A stretch of 11,641 nucleotides of DNA from Burkholderiales bacterium (lineage in GTDB: Bacteria > Pseudomonadota > Gammaproteobacteria > Burkholderiales > Burkholderiaceae_C). Both the position numbers and the translations under genes were made by a program. Positions 8,416 to 11,641 of this stretch are shown here, piece by piece. A model generated the notes under the pieces. It was not told the origin of the DNA. It made no database searches and saw only the letters and a list, made by a program, of their open reading frames with translations. The stretch's first letter is position 1. Each line of letters begins with the position of its first letter. The stretch is taken from the NCBI GenBank assembly GCA_947474415.1, contig CANJKD010000021.1:1-11641 (forward strand), read 5' to 3'.

Positions 8416-9497
8416 GCTTCGCCGCTTTCCAGCGACGCCAGTTGCTCGGCCGACTGGGCGGCCTGCAAGGCGACGGTCACGTCGTCGAGGTCGCCGTCGA
8501 GTACGGCCTGCAGCTTGTACAGCGTCAGGTTGATGCGGTGATCGGTGAGGCGGCCCTGCGGAAAGTTGTAGGTGCGGATGCGGTCGCTGCGGTCGCCGCT
8601 GCCGATCAAGCCCTTGCGCGTGGCGGCCTCCTTGGCCGCGCGCTCGTTGCGGTCTTTGTCGCGCAGGCGTGCGGTCAGCACGGCCATCGCCTTGGCCTTG
8701 TTGCGGTGCTGGGAACGGTCGTCCTGGCACTCGGCGACGATGCCGGTGGGCAGGTGCGTGATGCGGATCGCGCTGTCGGTCTTGTTGACGTGCTGGCCAC
8801 CTGCGCCGCTGGCGCGGAAGGTGTCGATGCGTAACTCGGCCGGGTTCAGCGTCACTTCCTCGGCTTCGTCGGCCTCGGGCAGCACGGCCACGGTGCAGGC
8901 GCTGGTGTGGATGCGGCCCTGAGTTTCAGTGGTCGGCACGCGCTGCACGCGGTGGCCGCCCGATTCGAACTTGAGCCGCGCATAGACACCATCACCCTCG
9001 ACGCGGATCACCAGTTCCTTGTAGCCGCCCAGGTCGCTCGCGCTCTCCGACAGCACTTCGGTGCGCCAGCCTCGACGCTCGCAATGGCGCAGGTACATGC
9101 GCGCCAGGTCGCCGGCGAACAGGGCGGACTCATCGCCACCGGTGCCGGCGCGAATTTCCAGGAAGGCATTGCGCGCGTCGTCGGGGTCGCGCGGCAGCAG
9201 CGCGGTCTGCAGTTCAAGGTGCAGGCGTTCTATGTCGGCTTGTGCCTCGGCGATTTCCTGCCGCGCCAGGTCGGCCATCTCGGGGTCGGCCAGCAGTTCT
9301 AGCGCGGCGGCCCGATCGCGCTCGCGCTGCTCGAAGCGGCGGAAGCGTTCAACCAGGCCGCTGACCTCGGCGTGCTCGCGCGACAGGTCGCGGTAGCGCT
9401 TCATGTCGCCGGCCACCGACGGGTCGGCCAGCGTGGCGTCGAGCTCGGTCAGGCGCATCGCGAGGCGCTCGAATTGCTGGCGGAGAGTGTCTTTCAT
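8412..9497 (-). CDS. prfA: Peptide chain release factor 1
   Basis: RF1 reads UAA and UAG stop codons in the ribosomal A site and triggers peptide release. It has 361 residues (E. coli 360). The stop-codon recognition tripeptide PxT is PTT at 188-190, within [16 protein letters not shown] (186-201). The catalytic GGQ is at 233-235 in [16 protein letters not shown], the site methylated by PrmC, whose gene overlaps downstream. Also typical are [10 protein letters not shown] (114-123) and [16 protein letters not shown] (301-316). ATG 9497 ([12 protein letters not shown]) is a standard start although no Shine-Dalgarno is visible. The 128 bases between hemA and prfA contain no promoter or hairpin I can support. 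Confidence 0.97.
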   Translation of the reverse strand: MKDTLRQQFERLAMRLTELDATLADPSVAGDMKRYRDLSREHAEVSGLVERFRRFEQRERDRAAALELLADPEMADLARQEIAEAQADIERLHLELQTALLPRDPDDARNAFLEIRAGTGGDESALFAGDLARMYLRHCERRGWRTEVLSESASDLGGYKELVIRVEGDGVYARLKFESGGHRVQRVPTTETQGRIHTSACTVAVLPEADEAEEVTLNPAELRIDTFRASGAGGQHVNKTDSAIRITHLPTGIVAECQDDRSQHRNKAKAMAVLTARLRDKDRNERAAKEAATRKGLIGSGDRSDRIRTYNFPQGRLTDHRINLTLYKLQAVLDGDLDDVTVALQAAQSAEQLASLESGEA

Positions 9498-9625
9498 GGG
9501 CGGTGCTGGAAGCTCGAGCGAGCGGCTGGATCAGGGGCAACGATGCGGGGGTCTCGTCACGGCAAACCATTGAGGCCACGCAAAGGCGGCCGGGCGAGCG
9601 TCGGTATTGCGTCTCGGGTGAGTCG

Positions 9626-10909
9626 CTAGTGCGGATCGTCGGTCGGTGCCCGCGTGCTCTGGCGCAGGAACAGGCGCGACACCGTTTGCGCCAGCTCGGC
9701 GCGGTGCTCGCCGTCGGTGGCATGCAACTCGGCCAGCGTGCCGTGCAGCATCTTCTGCGTCAGCCCGCGCGACAGCGCTTCCAGCACCGCATCGACGTTC
9801 TCGCCCCGGGCCAGCAGCTTGCGTGCGCGGGCGATCTCAGTGCTGCGCCAGTCGTCGGCCTGGGTGTGCAGCGCCTGGATCAGTGGCACCGAGCCGCGCT
9901 GGTCGAGCCAGTGCACGAAGCTCTGCACGCCGGTTTCGATGATGGCCTCGGCCTGCTCCACGGCCGCCTGGCGCTTTTCGCCAGCCGACTGCACGAGGGT
10001 GGCCAGATCGTCCACGGTGTAGAGGTACACGTCTGAAAGGCGCGCGACTTCGGGCTCGATGTCGCGCGGCACGGCCAGGTCGATCATGAACATCGGGCGG
10101 TGCTTGCGTGACTTGAGGGCACGCTCCACCGCGCCCAAGCCGATGATCGGCAGCGAACTGGCAGTGCAGGAGATCACGATGTCGAAGTCAGCCAGGCGCT
10201 GCGGCAGGTCGGCCAGGCGCAAGGCCTCGGCGTTGAATCGGCCAGCGAGCTTTTCGCCGCGCTCCAGCGTGCGGTTCGCGACCGCGATGGCGCGTGGGTT
10301 GCGGGCCGCGAAGTGCGTGGCCACAAGTTCGATCATTTCTCCGGCGCCGACGAACAAGACCTTGGTTTTTTCGAGGTCTTCGAACAACTGAGCCGCGAGG
10401 CGGACTGCGGCAGCCGCCATGCTGATCGAATGTGCGCCGATCTCGGTCGACGTGCGCACCTCCTTGGCCACGGCAAACGAGCGCTGGAACATCTGGTGCA
10501 GCGAGCCGCCCAGCGTGCCGGCGATCTGGGCCTCGCGCACCGCGAGTTTCATCTGGCCCAGGATCTGCGGCTCGCCGAGCACCATCGAATCGAGGCCACT
10601 GGCGACGCGGAACGCATGCCGTGCCGCTGCGCTGCCTTCGAGCACATACGCATGTTCGCGCAAGGTGTGCGGCGCCACGCCGCCCACGCCGGCGAGCCAG
10701 TCGACGGCAGGGCTGACGAGCGCCCGGTTCGCGGCCACGTACACCTCAGTGCGGTTGCAGGTCGAGACGATCGCCACTTCGCTGACGCGCTGCAGCCGGT
10801 CGCGGAAGGCCTTCAGCGCGGGCGCCAATTGCTCGGGCGCAAACGCAAACCGTCCGCGCAAATCGAGCGGGGCAGTGCTGTGGTTCAGGCCGAGGGCGAA
10901 GACGCTCAT
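9626..10909 (-). CDS. hemA: Glutamyl-tRNA reductase
   Basis: HemA reduces glutamyl-tRNA(Glu) with NADPH to glutamate-1-semialdehyde, the first committed step of C5 tetrapyrrole (heme) synthesis. It has 427 residues (E. coli 418). The catalytic domain holds [16 protein letters not shown] (6-21) and STCNRTE (49-55), with active-site cysteine C51, and [11 protein letters not shown] (111-121). The NADPH-binding domain follows with VGAGEM (187-192) and VANRT (210-214), and the helical dimerisation domain covers about 315-420. ATG 10909 aligns with the family start; a longer frame to 10960 has no support. No Shine-Dalgarno precedes it, and a TATAAT lies only 6 bases upstream, suggesting a leaderless transcript. 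It heads the hemA-prfA-prmC block. Confidence 0.96.
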   Translation of the reverse strand: MSVFALGLNHSTAPLDLRGRFAFAPEQLAPALKAFRDRLQRVSEVAIVSTCNRTEVYVAANRALVSPAVDWLAGVGGVAPHTLREHAYVLEGSAAARHAFRVASGLDSMVLGEPQILGQMKLAVREAQIAGTLGGSLHQMFQRSFAVAKEVRTSTEIGAHSISMAAAAVRLAAQLFEDLEKTKVLFVGAGEMIELVATHFAARNPRAIAVANRTLERGEKLAGRFNAEALRLADLPQRLADFDIVISCTASSLPIIGLGAVERALKSRKHRPMFMIDLAVPRDIEPEVARLSDVYLYTVDDLATLVQSAGEKRQAAVEQAEAIIETGVQSFVHWLDQRGSVPLIQALHTQADDWRSTEIARARKLLARGENVDAVLEALSRGLTQKMLHGTLAELHATDGEHRAELAQTVSRLFLRQSTRAPTDDPH

Positions 10910-10915
10910 GTGACG

Positions 10916-10921
10916 ATTATA
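10916..10921 (-). promoter_or_regulatory. Consensus -10 box (TATAAT) of the hemA promoter
   Basis: The - strand carries a perfect TATAAT at 10921-10916, only 6 bases before the hemA ATG, so transcription would begin at or next to the start codon. The -35 position (about 10944-10939, GCACGC) does not match consensus. The same AT-rich patch reads TATAAA on the + strand at 10918-10923. Confidence 0.55.
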
Positions 10922-11025
10922 AAATTCGCGGCGCCCGGGCGTGCGCGGCATTCGCAACATGCCCGGTTGCGGTGCTTGGTCCCGGTCAAGACCAGTTCAT
11001 CCGAGCCCAGCAAAGGAAACCCCGC

Positions 11026-11121
11026 ATGAGACTGCCTGGCCGCCGTGGCCCGCGAAGAGGGCCAATTTCGTGGCCCTCAGGCTCAGTCACCGCACTGCGA
11101 AGCACGGAGGCTTCCGGATGA
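11026..11121 (+). CDS. Possible 31-codon leader ORF
   Basis: An ATG at 11026 has an AAAGGA Shine-Dalgarno-like sequence at 11012-11017, 8 bases upstream. The frame runs 31 codons to TGA at 11119-11121, which overlaps the ATG of the next gene as ATGA. The predicted peptide starts MRLPGRRGPRRGPISW and is rich in Arg, Gly, Pro and Ser, with no domain recognised. About 58% of its third codon positions are G or C, visibly lower than in the neighbouring genes, and it uses AGA, CGA and TCA twice each, so it is more likely a leader peptide or a chance frame than a functional protein. Confidence 0.3.
   Translation: MRLPGRRGPRRGPISWPSGSVTALRSTEASG
11057..11078 (+). other. 8-bp hairpin in the leader of the 98-residue membrane protein gene
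   Basis: GAGGGCCA and TGGCCCTC form a perfect 8-bp stem with a 6-base loop ATTTCG. No T tract follows, so it is not a standard terminator. A second, weaker hairpin (GAAGC / GCTTC, 11099-11114) holds much of the downstream Shine-Dalgarno in its loop. Both lie inside the small leader ORF. Confidence 0.55.
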
Positions 11122-11414
11122 ACCCCATCGACCTGCTATGGCATGTGCTGAACTTCTTCGCCCCCGCTGCCGGCGTGGGCTTGATTGCACCGACGTTGGC
11201 CAAACTGCTGTGGCGGCGCTGCCTTGCCGGCGTGCGCTGGGCCCGGCTGGCGGCTTGGGTGACCGCTGCGGCTGCCATTGTTCTGCTGGCGGGCCTGGTG
11301 GTGTTCGGCCGCGACGGCAAGATGGCAACCTATGGCGCGATGGTGCTGGCCTGCGCTGTGACCTTGTGGTGGTTCGGGTTCGGCGCCGGGCGCAGATGGT
11401 CCGGCGCGCGATAG
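11118..11414 (+). CDS. Small inner-membrane protein of unknown function
   Basis: No named family is recognised; it resembles conserved hypothetical proteins of Burkholderiales from memory, not from a search. The 98 residues are mostly hydrophobic with probably three membrane segments, near 8-31, 44-63 and 70-88, joined by a basic loop (LLWRRCLAGVRWAR, 30-43) and a short FGRDGK turn (63-68). The C-terminus RRWSGAR is basic, which by the positive-inside rule would be cytoplasmic. The start is supported by CGGAGG at 11105-11110, 7 bases before ATG; longer frames reaching back to 10941 lack this. It may be coupled to a 31-codon leader ORF by ATGA, diverges from hemA and converges on miaB. Confidence 0.75.
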   Translation: MNPIDLLWHVLNFFAPAAGVGLIAPTLAKLLWRRCLAGVRWARLAAWVTAAAAIVLLAGLVVFGRDGKMATYGAMVLACAVTLWWFGFGAGRRWSGAR

Positions 11415-11420
11415 GCCAGG

Positions 11421-11449
11421 CCTTCGGCCTGCGTCACTCAGGCCGAAGG
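11421..11449. terminator. Hairpin between convergent membrane-protein gene and miaB
   Basis: CCTTCGGCCTG (11421-11431) and CAGGCCGAAGG (11439-11449) form a perfect 11-bp inverted repeat with a 7-base loop CGTCACT. It lies between two tail-to-tail genes, where a bidirectional terminator is expected, but neither strand has a T tract after the stem. An alternative compact hairpin, CAGGCC-TTC-GGCCTG, overlaps it at 11417-11431. Confidence 0.5.
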
Positions 11450-11471
11450 GTCGGCCACAGCCGCCCGAAGC

Positions 11472-11641
11472 TCATGCCTCGCGCCGAAGCACCTCACCGC
11501 GCAGCGAATGGGTATTCAGCTCGGTGATGGTCACATCGACCATCTCTCCGACCAGCCGTGCCGCGCCCTTGAAGTTGACCATTCGGTTGCACTCGGTGCG
11601 CCCGGTCAATTCCAGCGGATCCTTGCGAGACGGGCCTTCCA
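11472..11641 (-). CDS. miaB: tRNA-2-methylthio-N6-isopentenyladenosine synthase MiaB, C-terminal end (partial)
   Basis: The - strand frame entering at the window edge gives 55 residues before TGA at 11474-11472. It begins [20 protein letters not shown] and continues [20 protein letters not shown], then ends [21 protein letters not shown]....GRT..NR.VNF is the start of the TRAM domain of MiaB, the RNA-binding module of this radical-SAM enzyme that adds a methylthio group to i6A37 of tRNAs reading U-starting codons. The TRAM ending with a short basic tail is normal. The catalytic cluster-binding domains lie outside the window, so the related methylthiotransferase families cannot be fully excluded, though the SRKD...GRTE.NR.V block points to MiaB. 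Confidence 0.9.
   Translation of the reverse strand, partial: EGPSRKDPLELTGRTECNRMVNFKGAARLVGEMVDVTITELNTHSLRGEVLRREA

Noticed and set aside
8416..8730. N-terminal extension of the prmC frame to 8730
   Set aside because: The extension lies wholly within prfA in another frame; GTG at 8415 matches the family start and the GTGA overlap.
9498..9625. 128-base hemA-prfA gap as a separate prfA promoter region
   Set aside because: No TATAAT-like box, hairpin or small ORF with a ribosome site could be supported there.
10313..11029. 238-codon + strand frame opposite hemA
   Set aside because: Antisense to a well-defined GluTR; no start context or domain.

Overview
The window reads as a stretch of chromosomal core genome from a high-GC betaproteobacterium of the order Burkholderiales, probably near the Rubrivivax/Leptothrix/Methylibium side. 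This is an inference from protein character and gene order (rplU-rpmA-obgE-proB-rppH-proS, and hemA-prfA-prmC-grxD-ubiX); no search was run. I see no insertion sequence, phage gene, CRISPR array, tRNA or rRNA.

Layout. Positions 1-5847 are mostly on the + strand: the 3' end of rplU (L21), rpmA (L27), the ribosome-assembly GTPase gene obgE, proB (first step of proline synthesis, overlapping obgE by ATGA), then rppH (RNA 5' pyrophosphohydrolase) inverted on the - strand, then proS (prolyl-tRNA synthetase) and an exported lytic transglycosylase. Positions 5852-10909 are on the - strand and, read in transcription order, are hemA (tetrapyrrole synthesis), prfA (release factor 1), prmC (which methylates that release factor, overlapping it by GTGA), an unrecognised secreted probable outer-membrane protein, grxD (CGFS monothiol glutaredoxin) and ubiX (flavin prenyltransferase). 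The two blocks meet tail to tail at 5847/5852 with only 4 bases between them. Positions 10910-11641 hold a divergent leader, a 98-residue predicted membrane protein on +, and the 3' end of miaB on -.

Functional themes: translation (L21, L27, ObgE, ProRS, RF1, PrmC, MiaB), proline supply and charging (ProB, ProS), RNA turnover (RppH), and cofactor or Fe-S supply (HemA, GrxD, UbiX). The coding genes are ordinary. The less explained items are in small regulatory stretches: a TATAAT box so close to the hemA start that its mRNA may be leaderless; three perfect tandem CCCTCTT heptamers just before proS; a palindrome between the -35 and -10 of the putative rppH promoter; a TTG start of ubiX beside a hairpin carrying the grxD stop; and a structured leader with a 31-codon ORF that ends in an ATGA overlap with the 98-residue membrane protein gene. 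No intergenic stretch exceeds about 210 bases. I do not see a clear previously undescribed multi-gene system.
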